Shown: positions 1 to 12,174, numbered from the stretch's first letter. The stretch: DNA of 64,000 nt from Larix kaempferi (GCA_027924585.1 BSBM01000252.1:186001-250000), one strand, 5' to 3'. Notes: generated by a model from the sequence alone, not told the origin. Program-made: numbers and translations.

Positions 1-380
1 ACTATCCAGAGCTCACTCACATTTAAATAGGCACACAACCACAACCAAGCTAGTGCACAAATGGGTTAACAGGTTTTCCACAATCACATAGACTCAATAT
101 CAAGCCAAGCTAGCCTCTGTTTAGGGTTAACAGGCCATCCACAGTCACATATACTCAATCTCAAGGAAAGCTATCCTATGTTGGGTTAACAAGATACAAG
201 GGTGATGGAGGGAAATGTTGAGCTAGTAAACTCTCCAGAGTTGCAGGAAACTCAATTAGACTCAGCCAACTTGGGGTCCACAATACCCTCCCACATAACA
301 CCAAGAAGGTACCCCTTCACTGCTCAATAGTCCCTCATGCGTCACCTTCCTCTAGGTGTTATTTAGTGTGTGCAAAGAAG
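1..380. repeat. Arm of host repeat I
   Basis: Non-coding. The segment is closely similar to 37195-37580, and its first 180 bases also match about 3990-4165, so one repeat family occurs at least three times in the window. Similarity to the 37.5-kb copy stops near 380, at the shared run ending gtgtgtgcaaa. The family was not identified. It may be LTR or internal sequence of an old retroelement. Confidence 0.7.
63..242. repeat. Three 60-bp tandem units
   Basis: The phrase gggttaaca recurs at 63, 123 and 183, an exact 60-bp period, followed by similar text (tccacaatcacatagactca). The third unit is more diverged. Similar units lie near 4048-4165 and 37259-37390, so the minisatellite belongs to repeat I. 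Confidence 0.6.
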
Positions 381-2768
381 GTTGTTGGGTGCTAGAAATG
401 GCCCTTTTTGCTTACTTCTATTAATCTCTTTTTCCCTGTTTTTTCCTTTTATTTGCAACCAAGTCATTATCTTTCCCAAGGACAGGCATGGATTCGAAAA
501 GGTATAATTCATTATTGCTTTGTTATATTAATGCTTAAGAATGCTTGTGATTATGGATTTTATTCCTCATTATGATGACTTGTGATGAATTGATGAGAAG
601 TGATTGAAGACCTCAGGGAATCCAAGTATATCAGCTTGCTGATACACGTGGATGTAGAAGCACTTGGCAACAATTGCACATGTCCAGGGCTCGGTTTGGG
701 TTGTTGCTGAAACAACCTAGGTTATCCTCCCATGCAGCCAACTGAGACTCATTCAACGTTAGATCAGTTCCAGTTGTGAAACCGCAATTGATTATGAAAC
801 ATAATTCATTTTAATGTAACAATTACTGTAGCTGTTTCTATTTCTGAATTGTATATTTGGAAGCCTGAAGATCTCTGATCTTCATGGCTTCCTGAATTAA
901 AGGAACCTGAACTGTTTTGTCTAAGTATATATGGGAAGACGAGATCATACAGAAGGTTAGGATTATTTTGGAGAGAAATTGTAACAGGGGTGAAGAACTT
1001 TGTAATTGGATTTCATTATATCAATGAAAGAAGCAACATTTTCCTGATTATTGTGCGTTGAGTTCTGGTAGCCTCTAGCAGCATCTCTATTAGAAGGCAA
1101 GGGCCCACCTTTTCACATAGTTGCTGAATTAGTTAGATGCTTATTTCCTTTGACATTTTAATTCTGTTGATGTGGAATTGCAATTAGATTTACATTTGAT
1201 TTGTTGCAACAGTTTGGTTATTAGGCATAACCTTGATTAGAATTTCCTTTGGTTTGTTGCATGGTGTGAGCATTAAGTATAGGATTTCCTTTCATAGTTG
1301 ATTGCTGAAACAGTCGACTGAGTAGTGTATCAATTCTTTCCGCAAGTGTGTTATTTATTGTTGCTGATACAGCTACAGTCTTCTACTGCGTATTATTGTT
1401 GCTTAAATCCCTCTAATGAAGTGCTGAAATAGGTAGATCACATATAGACTTACAGAGTAGAAGAAGATTTGATCCCTTTTATGATTGAATATTGCAGTTA
1501 TGAATTGAATCTCTTTTATGCCGATGTTTTAGGATTTAAATTCTTGCAAAAGCAATTTAGCCAATTCATTCTTGAAGCAGTTAATCCCATAACTGATATT
1601 GTTGAAGGAGTGTGAATCCTCTTAATTCTTAAATTGATGATTGAGGTAGAATTGAGTAGTGAGCAGAGCATAGACATATCAACTAGTTAGATTGAGTGAT
1701 TTTCATTTATTTAATTGGTTACTGAAATGTTTACACATAGAATTTGCTTAATTACCTTTGAAATAACTAGAATTTGCTTGGTAAGTCCACTTGTTGTGGC
1801 TACAGTCACTGTCAACAGTTCTTGAATAACTAACTAACCAATTATTCTTTGAAGATGGCCATGACAAAAATCTCTAGAAAAGAAAGAGATTCATATCAAC
1901 ATTTCTTGCCATTTTGATTGAATATTATTGCTTACGAATAAGCCCATATTAAACTGAAATTTATTGCTTTGGCTAAATAAAGTTCAATCTTTCTTTTCGG
2001 AATATTTTGGTAAGGATTTTGTGTTTTCATTAGGAAAAGTCCAAAGTTCGTTCTGTTTTATTTCATATCGTACCACATGTAAATTCGAAGTTGAAATTCA
2101 AAACATGTTTCTCATGGTAAGAAATAAGTAAAAGAAAAATCATAAGCATTTTCTTGGCATTATCTCATGGCATTATATCATGGTTAATGATTTAATTTAT
2201 AAATCCTTTTTACTTTTATATCAAGAAAAGTTGAAATTCAATTTCTCAACGTGAAAAAAGTTCAAATTCAATTTCCCAACGTGAAAAACTAAATAAACAT
2301 TTTGAAAGGTATACAATTATTCATATTGGTATTATTCTTATACCTTGAATTTTATTCATGTTACTCTTCGGTGTGGTTATGTTTATTTGTGGGTTCCGGC
2401 TCGGGCACAACCTCATGGTTTGTGGACCTTTATGTTGGTTTATTGTTTCATAGCTTTGTTCAGATGTTCAGTTGGGTTTATTCCTGGTTTCTGGCACCCC
2501 CATTACCCTATAGTTGTATTTTCTCATCCATTCATAGTCAGGTTTTAGGGGGGTTATTTGTTTGGTTCTACATCATCGTTGGTCTTTGTTGGGTGACCTT
2601 TGTCTTTGTTTTGTTTTGTCTATTGGTTTTGTGAGGCTAAATGTTGGGCTATCTCTTGTAACTCATAACTTAAGTCTCTTCTCCACCAAATATAAGTCTT
2701 ACTTCATGTCAATGCTTGGCCTACAATATATCCTATGTTTTCACTTTCTAGAACTCTATGTCTCCTTC

Positions 2769-2834
2769 CTCGAACCAATGGCTAGTAGAGAAGAAAGATA
2801 TCTCGAACCCATGGCTAGTAGAGAAGAAAGATAT
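2769..2834 (+). repeat. 33-bp tandem duplication
   Basis: Two adjacent copies, 2769-2801 and 2802-2834, differ at one base. Each is 33 bp, or 11 codons, so the reading frame is kept. It lies at the start of the coding-like remnant. Confidence 0.85.
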
Positions 2835-3228
2835 AGCAACTCTTTACACAAATGTGAATGACTTTTTGATGAAGGGCAAGAGATGGTGGCTCAAGGGATG
2901 GAGAAGATGGAAGAGTGGCAGAAGAGATGGGAGCTCAATTACGATACCAATATGAAGAGTGTGCATATGCAATTGGACACTTGCAAAGGGAAGCTAAGTA
3001 TTTACAAGACAAAACGGTTCTTCTAGGAGTGAGCATGGAAGCAACCAATGTATAAATTGTCGAGCATGCAGAAATAATCAAGGATATGCAAGCTAAAGTG
3101 AAAAATCTACAATTGGAACAATTCCTAGGTTTTTTAGTGATGAAATATACTCATTTTCCTACTGCTTCAGTTGGAAAAATTGAGAATTCTGAACAAGTTA
3201 CAAAAGAAGAAGACATGATGGAGTAGAT
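2769..3228 (+). pseudogene. Coding-like remnant, charged helical protein (unknown)
   Basis: I do not recognise this gene. Between about 2769 and 3228 the + strand shows coding-like text in shifting frames. It starts with a duplicated 11-residue unit containing MASREERY, then charged stretches rich in E, K, Q and M (EEWQKRWEL, KDMQAKVKNLQLEQF) that look like amphipathic helix or coiled coil. At least two stops (near 2860 and 3052) and one frameshift interrupt it. A gag N-terminus or leader protein of an old retroelement would fit, but no zinc knuckle, protease or RT motif is present. It ends just before a possible LTR start, tgttacatcccc, at 3246. Confidence 0.3.
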
Positions 3229-3245
3229 TTCTTCAAGGATTGCAT

Positions 3246-4440
3246 GTTACATCCCCAGTGGCCTTAGTGACCTATCATGACTATGGGGGATCTCTTTATT
3301 TTCTTACTTCTACCTACCTATGTCTCTTTAACTAAATTCATTTACTCTCCAGCAATCTGTGCCATACATTTTACTCTACTGAGAAACACACTGCGCGCAT
3401 CATACTTTAATCTATGCGCAATACCGTGAACATTAAGTTAACCTTGCACAACCTGCGCTTATCAATTTATCTATCGCACAGATACATTGCACGACGAAGC
3501 CTGACCGATGCACAATCCACTACACGACAACCTATATCTGCGACACCTTAATCACTGCGCAAAGTAACCACTATGTGGCAACTTTAACTTTTGATGGTAA
3601 TTATTGGCCTTTTGCAGAGTTAGTGCTATATGCATAGTGGACTTCATATACCAAAACATAAGTCTAGATGCAAGCATTTCATGTGGCACAACATCATATA
3701 TCCAACAAGTAGATATCAATAATCATGATTACTATTAGCTAAGCATTTGAAATTCACATTCACTATTTACACCATGCATCTCCATTAAATCATATCAACA
3801 TTCATACAATAGAATGGAAACAACACAAACGAGACATAAAGTAAACACTTATCTTGAATGTAGATTCTCCAAGCAACTGATTGCACAAGAGAAATGTTCT
3901 ATCCAACCGTAGGAACTCCATCTAGCATATACTATTTTTGCTAAGAGGCCACCCCCGGGCTAGGCATGATTTCCCTAAGAAAAGGGGAACTATCTAGAGC
4001 TCACTCACAATTAAATAGGCATAGAGCCACAACCAAGCTAGTGCACAAATGGGTTAACAGGTTTTCCACAATCACATAGACTCAATCTCAAGCCAAGCTA
4101 GCCTCTGTTTAGGGTTAACAGGCTATCCACAGTCACATAGAATCAATTTCAAGCCAAGATAGCCTCTTTAACTAAATTCATTTACTCTGCAGCAGTCTAT
4201 GCCATACATTTTACTCTACTAAGTGAAACACTACGCGCATCATACTTTAATATATGCGCAATACTGTGCACATTAAGTTAACCATGCACAATCTGCGCTT
4301 ATCAATTTCTCTATCGCATAGATACATTGCACGATGAAGCCTGACCGATGCACAATCCATTACATGACAACCTATATCTATGACACCTTAATCACTGCGC
4401 AAAGTAACCATTGTGTGGAAACTTAACTTCTGATGGTCAT
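3246..4440. repeat. Host repeat I with tandem unit of about 0.84 kb
   Basis: The text from about 3323 (ctctttaactaaattc) recurs at about 4164. Unit 2 is cut at 4440 by Tat element A and resumes at 36812, where it matches 3601 onward. This gives a tandem duplication of about 840 bp split by a 32-kb insertion. No ORF of interest. The segment opens with an LTR-like tgttacatcccc. Confidence 0.7.
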
Positions 4441-5397
4441 TGTTATTAGTCAAAATGGCACTTCTCCGTCCGTCACTACATTGCTTTGTCGGTCACACTA
4501 AAGGACCTTATGGATGGAAGAGCCTATTTGATCATAGATGCTTTGGCCTAGACTTTGAAATATTCTCCTAAACAGTAACTATTTTTTGTGACATATTCTG
4601 AGACATAACTGCGACTCTCCTATCAATAGACTCGCGGGTTAACCGTTACAGTCTATATTGACAACCCGCGAGTATTACCCTAAAAGTTGCACCCACCTGT
4701 TGCTAGACACTATATTCATGACTCACTCGCTAGTTGTCAAGAGACACACTCGCGGGTATCTCTAAATCACGAGAAAAAATATTAAAAGATGATTAGGGAT
4801 TAGTTAAGGGCAGATATTTTAACTACCCTAACCTCCCCAACCAATTCCCTTTCGAGTCTATCCTCACAACCTTACTATAAATACAAGGGGAGGGCCTTGA
4901 GAAAGACAGAACCAATTTTGATAAGGAAATGCTGGAGAAAATTCCACTCAAGGAAGAGGATCATAAACCCAGGGCCAGGTTTCAACGGTGCCAGTTGTAG
5001 AGAAGGTTTAGTTGGTTTCCTTTAATGCTAATAATAAAGAGATTTTCCTTCCCATAAAGATTTGTCTATTGTATGAATTTATGTCTTTGAATATTTCATA
5101 TCTCTTAATATATGAGTTTCTTGTTAAGCATTTATTGCTATTTGGTTAAAAGCTTTGAGAAGGGTATGTGTTTTATTGCAGGTGATCTATGTGGAGCAGT
5201 GGAGCAAGGGATTGAAGTTTTAAAGCTTGGATCAAACGCCGATTATTCATGTATTCTTTTTTACTTTACATCTTAGCTCTTTCCATTGAAAGAGTATTGC
5301 ATGTTGCACCTGTTTGCTATCCTATTTCTGTAACTAATTTACATGTATGTTGGTGATCTCTTGAATTCCCTATAATAGGTAGTTTTACCGCACAATA
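4441..5397 (+). repeat. 5' LTR of element A
   Basis: 957 bp, beginning TGTTATTAGTC and ending ACAATA; the other LTR ends ACAACA. It pairs with 35840-36806 along its length. A TATA-like tataaataca is near 4876, followed by a likely transcribed region. It contains copies of a decamer, actcgcgggt, in both orientations. Confidence 0.92.
4876..4886 (+). promoter_or_regulatory. TATA-like box in 5' LTR of A
   Basis: The motif ctataaatacaagggg sits about 435 bases into the LTR. The same motif is at the matching place in A's 3' LTR (about 36285) and in the LTR of element C (about 44134). Conservation between otherwise diverged LTRs supports a promoter role. Confidence 0.6.
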
Positions 5398-5401
5398 GAA
5401 T

Positions 5402-5419
5402 TGGCGGCTCCACTGGGGA
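5402..5419 (+). other. Primer binding site of A (tRNA-Arg type)
   Basis: The sequence tggcggctccactgggga starts four bases after the LTR. It resembles the complement of a plant tRNA-Arg 3' end, the primer used by Ogre/Tat elements. Element C has the matching site tagcgactccgctgggga. Confidence 0.8.
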
Positions 5420-6853
5420 GTTCTTGTTGTTGCTCTGGGAATCCTAGCATGTTTTTCTTTAGTTTTATTGTTCGTATTGATCTCTAGAAGAGTTTGTAGG
5501 GTGCCTGTATCCCTCTTAGTCACTTAGACTTGGTTTTCTTTGAATTTTCTTTCATTTTTTGAATTTTATCAAGGCATACCTGGAAGTTGTACATAATTAC
5601 AGTCACAACTTTTACCCTGTACCCGCGAGTTGTTTACTTGTGGACCCGTGGGTCACCTGTGTGGTGTTTTCACTAACAGTCATGGTTTTTTTCTTGAGTT
5701 TTTGGTTTTTGTGCTAGGGTTTGAGTTTGAGGTTTGTCCTTGGATGATGAAAGTCTTCTCTATCAATTTTTAGATCTTTTATACTTGTCTAAGGGTTTAC
5801 ACCAAGTTTGCTTGTTGGACATACTTAGGTCTTTCGAATCCATTTTGTGTTTGATTGATGCTTGGATATTTCCTTTTATGATTATTGGTTTGTGGAAGGG
5901 CAATCTGATATCTTCTTTGATTCTATGATTTTTCCTTTATGTCAGTTCATTACATAGTGTCTTTTAACCAAGTTAGTTACTTCTTGCTTTTTGGAAGAAA
6001 TTTTTGGGTTTGTTATCTTCAGTTTCCGTTGAGAGTAGGTTTCTGAGTTTGATAGATCTAAGTACAGTCATTTATACTTGCATTTTTATAATGTTCTTAC
6101 CTTTTTTATGATTATTTTCCTTTTCTTTTGTTAAAGAAGAAAAACTAAAGAGCAAGTACTATCTTTTTTGGGAACACACATCAACTAGCTTAGGCTAGGG
6201 TTTTGGATCAGATCATCTTAAACTATCCAAAACCATTTTGAACTCAAAATCGTAGTGAACTATCTTTAGGTAATACACCTTTGTGGAAGGTGTGTCAGGA
6301 ATCTCCACTCAAACCGGAGTTAATCATGAGGTCATGTGAGATTTATTAGTTGGGGATGCCCCCCCGCTTCTAAAATCGAGCATCTACCAGGATTGATACG
6401 CGTACGGGGATCCACTAGAACCTTGTGCGCTTTTGGATTTTGGGCTTCGATTATCCCATGTGTGTTAGTTCGACTTGCGACTGTCTCCCCAGACTCTTTT
6501 TATATTGATGGCAGCCTTAGTATCTTGACCACTAGGACTCTACATAGGCGATGATGGAAGGCTATTTCCATTGTACCTTCGACAAACATGGGAGGAAATC
6601 CCTTGCAGCTATTTGGGAGGGCGATTGGTGATTCAAACGCTTGCACCCGAAGACTCTGTATTGTGGACCCCCAGTAATTGTCCTTCATTACTCCACTGGA
6701 TTGTTTTGGGCCCTAATCATCCCAAACTTCCCTTTGGGAGACTATCAGTTTGCTTGGTCTGGATCACTATAGGAAATTTGTAGTGGTGTGTTGTGTGTTT
6801 ATTGTTGTTCTAGCGGCCCCTAGGTTTAACACTTAGAATATTTTTGTTGTAAG
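5420..6853 (+). other. Leader of element A, no gene
   Basis: No convincing ORF. The part from about 6290 to 6780 is conserved with 46240-46700 in element C at nucleotide level (shared phrases include gggaggaaatcccttgcag and acgcttgcaccc), but no reading frame is kept in both. It may be a structured leader or packaging region. Two further copies of the CG-rich decamer lie at 5621 and 5644. Confidence 0.5.
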
Positions 6854-9270
6854 TGTGGAGGACCAACCTCCTCGTAGGTCTATAAGGTTGAGAAACCTTC
6901 CTCCACTCACCGTGGAACCTCCATCACCACCTTAGCGGTGCATAACTGATTCAAGAGGTTCTTTTGAACTAATTGGTACAACTGAAATTCCCAGAGAACC
7001 CCAACTTATTTCTCAAACTTTATCGGTCCTAGAGACCATCAAGGTTGAATATCTACCAACTAAATATTTTGAAAGACCTTTCAACCCTCCGCTAACTGGA
7101 CTTGACGACCCTTTGTTAGAAAGAGTTGTATCTTTAGGAATACCTGAGTTTAGTGCATATAGATTTACACCTGGACTTAATATGGATAATACAGGAGATG
7201 TATTTGGAGTTCCACATACTCCCACATCAACTATAAGATCTTGAGGTTTGTCTCCTTCACAAATTAACACCCCGGTACCAATCTCGTTGCAGATGTTTTA
7301 TACTCCGAACACTTATTTTAGTTTCAATGCTGGACCTTTAGGGACATCTAGTACTCAGTCTGCACTAACATCTACTCCTTTTGGGTCCACCATTGGTTCA
7401 TCCAATATTCCTTTTTCAGGGATACCTACGGTACCATATACATCTTCCCTTTTCATCGAACAGTTCTAGGCTAATCCCATCTCAACTCCTTTCAATCAAC
7501 GTTTTCCTTGGCATGGAGGGAATATTGCTCCTTCTGCACCATTTGTGGGCTCAATTCCTACCCCTTCCATTGCACAAATGTTGAGTTTCAATCCATTCAC
7601 AGGATTCAATGTACATTCTACAAATGTTCAAACTTCCAATGTACTTGTCGGTAGTACTCCTTTTTCACTTTTTGGTGGAGGAGGTAGTAATACTTATACT
7701 CATACCCCATTTGGAAGCACTTACACTCAGCCGCAATGGAGTGGGAAACAAGGAATCAATCCGCTATCTTATGGCTGGAGCAATTTCCAAAACACTTTTT
7801 CACTGCAAACGATGGCTGGGGGAAACCCTAACCAACCTTATGGGAGTCATTGTTTTGGTAGTTTTCCTTACCATATTCCTCAAAATCAAATGCCATCGGC
7901 ATGGTCCTGTTTACCTTTTCTAGCAACTTTGAATCTGCCAGATCTTTCAAAGTTGATGAATGATCTAGTGAGACATAATCTTGCATGGCCTTCAGTCCCA
8001 ACCAAAATCCCTTCAGACATTCCAAAGTTTGAACGAAAAACTGGTGAAGACCCAGGGGACCATGTAACAACATTTCATTTGTGGTTCTCCTCGAACTCAC
8101 TGAATGATGACTCGATTCGGTTGAGGCTCTTTCAAAGAACCTTGACTAGTGTTGCATCCAAATGGTATATCGAGTTATCGACTGCAGCTTACAATAAATT
8201 TTGTGATTTAGCAACGGTTTTCCTGAATCATTTCCAGCTTCCCATCCGGTATGATGCTGGTATGGATTTTCTATCTACCTTTAGACATAACGAAGCCACT
8301 CATTTATCTAATCACATTCAAGAGTGGAGAATACATAAACGACTCATTAAGGTTGAGATTCCCCCATAATTTCTATTGGAGTGGTTTATGAAATTATTGT
8401 CACCATATATCTCCAAAGATGTGTCAATTTCTGGGGTTACTTCTGAGGAAGAAGCCATTCTAAGGACCCAACATCTTGACTTGATTTATGCTCAATATGG
8501 GATCCTTTATGAAATCATTCCAGATGCACTAGGTCAAATATTGATCTTGGAAAACCTAAACCTGGACCACATGCTGATGGCATTGTAGGTTCAGCCGAAT
8601 CATCCACATTGGAATCTTTGATTAAGCTAGTACATGCACTCTCGATAAAGCATTCTGCTGCGGAAGAAACTACGGTTTCATCCCCCCCCTTTGCAAACAT
8701 AAATATTACAAAATGTGCAGTCAAATCAAAAGTATTCTCGATAACCCAATAATAAGAAAAAGGGTAAGAAAGGGGAAGGAAACCAACAAAAGCCCAAAAC
8801 TATTGAAAATTCCGAGAAGGGAAAGAGAGAAAAGAAGAAGGTGAAGTTTCCTTGCAAACTTTGTAAAGAATATCACCTCACTCATCAATGTCCTCTAATG
8901 GATGAAGCCTAGAATCTTTTAAGTCAAAAGAAGCCAGCGGTCCTGAAGGATCCTTTTCCCAAAGGACAAATGCCATCTTCTGGCAGCTCCAATACTGGGG
9001 GCACTCCTCGTGTCACACAAGTCGATCAATCTTATATCAACATGGTTAACTCACACACGTTATTGTAAACAAGAGCCAGGAATTATACCGCGGAATATGC
9101 CACAAAAGATAAAGAAGTTCTAGAAACATCTGTTCCTCTACACATAGAGAGACCTATAGATCCTATGCCGAAGGTACCAAAAGGTGTCTATAAATGGGCA
9201 GCGCACAACCCTAATGCATGAGCTGCTCCAAACTACTCAGTTATAGAGCACCTAGCCCAAACACTATGTT
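6854..9270 (+). pseudogene. gag: gag of Tat element A (broken)
   Basis: Capsid/nucleocapsid gene. A proline- and serine-rich N-terminal region (about 6854-7900) with FNPPLTGL is followed by a capsid-like core at about 8010-8365 with KTGEDPGDHVTTFHLW and ASKWYIEL. A basic lysine-rich stretch (8755-8840) leads to a zinc knuckle at 8853-8891 of form CX2CX3HX4C. No ATG is evident at the homologous start; the first matching residues are VEDQPPRRS near 6854. Stops at 7467-7469 and 8367-8369 and several frame changes break it. The gag of element C aligns over its whole length. The protein would package element RNA in cytoplasmic particles. Confident as Tat gag, but exact ends are uncertain. Confidence 0.85.
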
Positions 9271-9755
9271 CCATGTCTGCTCTAGAAGTCCTGCAAAGCT
9301 ACCCATCGCAGCGAAATGCACTTTTAGCGGCGATAGGAAGTATGGATTCTTTTAGTATGTTGGCTAGATTTGATATGTCAAATATCAAACCCCGGTTTCT
9401 ATATCACGTTTCTTTCCAAATCGAAGTAGTCCATGGGTCGAAAAACATTGGACGAATGGTAGTAGATGAAGGTGCGTCAATGTGCACAATTTCTATTTCT
9501 TATTGGCAAGCCCTTGGCTCTCTTGATTTAGTTCCTTCAACCACATTACTTACTGCCTTTGATGGAATATCTTTTCATCCACATGGAATCTTACCATCCA
9601 TCGTTCAAAATTCAGTTAGCAGAAAAAGTAGTGTTAGTAGAGGTGGAAGTTGTAGACGCTTCTCTCGATTACAATTTGTTGTTGGGAAGAAGTTGGACGT
9701 ATACAATGCAAGTCATTCCTTCGTCCGCTTTTCGGGTAGTTATGTTCCCCCATGA
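9271..9755 (+). pseudogene. Aspartic protease of element A (frameshifted)
   Basis: Retropepsin-like domain that would cut the Gag-Pol polyprotein. The first ORF (9273-9755) carries VVDEGASMCTIS at about 9459-9495, with the Tat-type active-site form D-E-G-A-S starting at the Asp codon 9465. The second half of the domain (DASLDYNLLLGRSWTYTM) is in another frame, entered near 9594, so one frameshift splits the domain. The equivalent region of element C (about 49290-49650) is in a single frame. The gag zinc knuckle lies just upstream. Confidence 0.82.
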
Positions 9756-10613
9756 AGGAAATATTGTTACGATTGATCAACTATCCTTCGCCCGAAAAAA
9801 AAATGCAACTCCTTCGGATTTGAATATCCCTTGGATTGATCAAGCCTGTCCTCCTAGTGAGAGCTTAGGAGTAGGTATGTACTCATCATTAATGGGCACT
9901 TTTGATTTACTTGCTCTTGTCAATTATATTGGTTCAACGAGTAGTTCTAGCATGACATCTAACAAGGTGTTTACACTTTCTCAAATAGCTGATCCTTGGA
10001 TTCTTCCTACTCAAGAAGAACCAATCGTGCCCCTATCCATTGTAGAAGTGACCGACCAAGCATCACAAAACTATGATATGGATTATATCTCGAATCCTTT
10101 GGTCTCTATGGATTTGGATATTGATTATGCACATGCATGGGCAGTAGACTCTACCCATTCTTTCGATTGTTTAGATACTGTGTTTCCATCAGACGAAGCT
10201 ATTTTGGAAGCTATGGTGGGTTTGGATCATCCTTGGGAACATATGCATCACATATCCTACTTTTTTCCAGAACTAAACAAAATCGAGAATGGAGAGTTTT
10301 CTTTGAGGCCTGGTGGAAATGTTGACTTGTCTACTACACCTTTAACGAAATAGGGAATTTTCGCTGAAGGAAATATGGAAAATATTTCAACAACTATTCC
10401 AATCAATATTTCCATCAAACATAATATCGTGGAAAATATTTTCATTGGAGCAAATTTTTCTCCACAAGAGATCAATTTGTATACCAACTTATTTAAAGAA
10501 TTCCGTGATGTTTTTTCCTAGTCATATGAGGAGATGCCAGGCATCGACCCGTCTATTATTGAACACGTCATTACAACATATTCTAATGTGAAACTAGGTT
10601 GGCAAAGGCTTCG
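9740..10613 (+). pseudogene. Protease-RT linker and RT N-terminus of element A
   Basis: An ORF to 10353 holds a poorly characterised spacer of about 200 residues (MFPHEGNIVTIDQLSF near its start, DSTHSFDCLDTVFPSDEAIL later). After a stop at 10351-10353 it continues as the conserved pre-RT segment with IPINISIKH, VENIFIGANFSP and YEEMPGIDPSIIEHVI, with a further stop near 10519. Element C has the same linker, but there block H replaces part of it. The segment is cut at 10613 by insertion of chromovirus B and resumes at 19409. Confidence 0.8.
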
Positions 10614-12171
10614 TGTAACGTCCCCATTTTGACCCCCTTTGCATTAAATCGTAAATGATGTAAATATTGTTATTTAATCATGGTGAGGAGCTTAAGGCCA
10701 AGGCCCAACCATTGATTTAGCATTTTATGTATCGACAATTAAAAATAGATGCCTATGGTTCTTGTGCTGGACATGCACAATGTAAATTAAGAGATCATGT
10801 AAATACGAATTTTAATGAAATACCCAGAACTAGCTATGCAATGCAATAAAGAGATGGGGGCATGATTCTACAAGGAATAAGGAGGGAAATTATTCAAACC
10901 CTTGAGCCAATGGTGATAAGCCAAATGTCAATGAATGAACCCCAACTACTCATTTTGACTTATACACCCAATCATTTAATTCTTCCAAGAGTTGGTTGAG
11001 GTAGTTAATGCCTTGGGAATGAAGAGGTATGGCATCCAATTTCGTGCATGGGCAAGCCATCAACCTGGAAAAACGTACTTTTGCTTTTGGGGCAAGAAAA
11101 CACCCACGAAATTGTGCCCGAAGCCATTCTTCACCCATTGTCTTTCCTCTCTCACGCAGTCTAAGCTAGCTAGGTCTTTCTCCTTCACATTTTCTACCAT
11201 TTTCCTGTATTTTCCATGCCTGGGAACTCGTTTTTGTGTTGCACAATGGCTGGGGGAAAGGGAAGCACATTTTGGGGGTTTATAGAGGTCGTTTCTGCCC
11301 CTAGAATGCATAAAAACGTTTTCTGAAAACGAATTGCTCTCCTAGGGTTTATTCCCCATCTACTAGTTCGTTTTGGTTGACCACGTTTTTCAGCAGTTGT
11401 GTTTTTGTTGTTGGGTGCATCCCTATGTTGGTTGAAACTGTGAGAAAGAATTAGGATTGAAAGTGGACCAGAATTGGCTTGATAAACCTAATGAGGAGGT
11501 AGCCTCTCAAGAGTATCAAAAGGGCTGGTTTCTCTTCTATGCACACCTTGAGGAACACTAGAATGGAAGGTATGGCCTGAGCGACTGTGTAATAGTGAAG
11601 GGAATACTTTCTTGTGCTAGGTGTGTAGGAATTATGGGGACCAAGATAGATAGATCTTGCAGAGGGTGTCCATAGCTCTATGGATGAGCCACTACCTTAG
11701 CAATTCATTCCTTTCCATTTCCTTAGTAGCCTGATAAACCCAATTGTAGATTGGCTTGGCTCATTTTGGTGTATGTTTGGTTATGCATGAGTTTGTTGTT
11801 CACTGGTTCCTTGCAGAAATCATGCCCAGCTCGGGGGTGGCAGTTGTGTTGTGAGATTCAAGCACAATTGGCCTATGGTTGGGTGGAACGTTGTAGTTGC
11901 ATAACCAGTTGCTTGGGACTACTTTGCTTTAAGATAAGTACTCTCTTGTGTTAATTCTGTATTGTCTTTAATTGATGAATCTCATGAATATCTTGAATGT
12001 ATGATGGATGTGTAATTGAATCCATTTCCGCTATGTTTCTTATATTTATACAGTTGCATATGTCTTTTTATATTATGTGAATGTTTTATTTAATAAGTAT
12101 GGGGCTAGATGCCCCGGTTTTAGCACCACGATCCTCTCCATCGCACTGGTATGATGGGTGGGGACGTTACA
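10614..12171 (+). repeat. 5' LTR of chromovirus B
   Basis: 1558 bp, starting TGTAACGTCCCC and ending GGGGACGTTACA, so the two ends are inverted repeats. It differs from the 3' LTR mainly by a 189-bp block (11671-11859) absent there. Small ORFs at 10992-11285 and 11060-11311 recur in the 3' LTR only because the LTRs are copies. Confidence 0.93.
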
Positions 12172-12174
12172 AAA

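Larger units (their letters stand above)
381..3245. other. Unassigned AT-rich block between two repeat-I segments
   Basis: No recognisable gene apart from the coding-like remnant listed at 2769-3228. The stretch 925-1060 (a tatata motif followed by gagaaattgtaac) resembles the transcribed end of an LTR, but no matching partner was found. A degenerate phrase, ttgctgaaacag, recurs around 705, 1119, 1301, 1359 and 1420. The block could be a decayed element inserted into repeat I. Its family is not known. Confidence 0.35.

Noticed and set aside
2302-2634. 110-residue hydrophobic ORF near the left end
   Set aside because: T-rich low-complexity text giving F, L, W and C runs; overlaps other frames and has no partner.
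10992-11311. Near-identical small ORFs in both LTRs of B
   Set aside because: Duplicated because LTRs are copies; no start context, no domain and overlapping on both strands.
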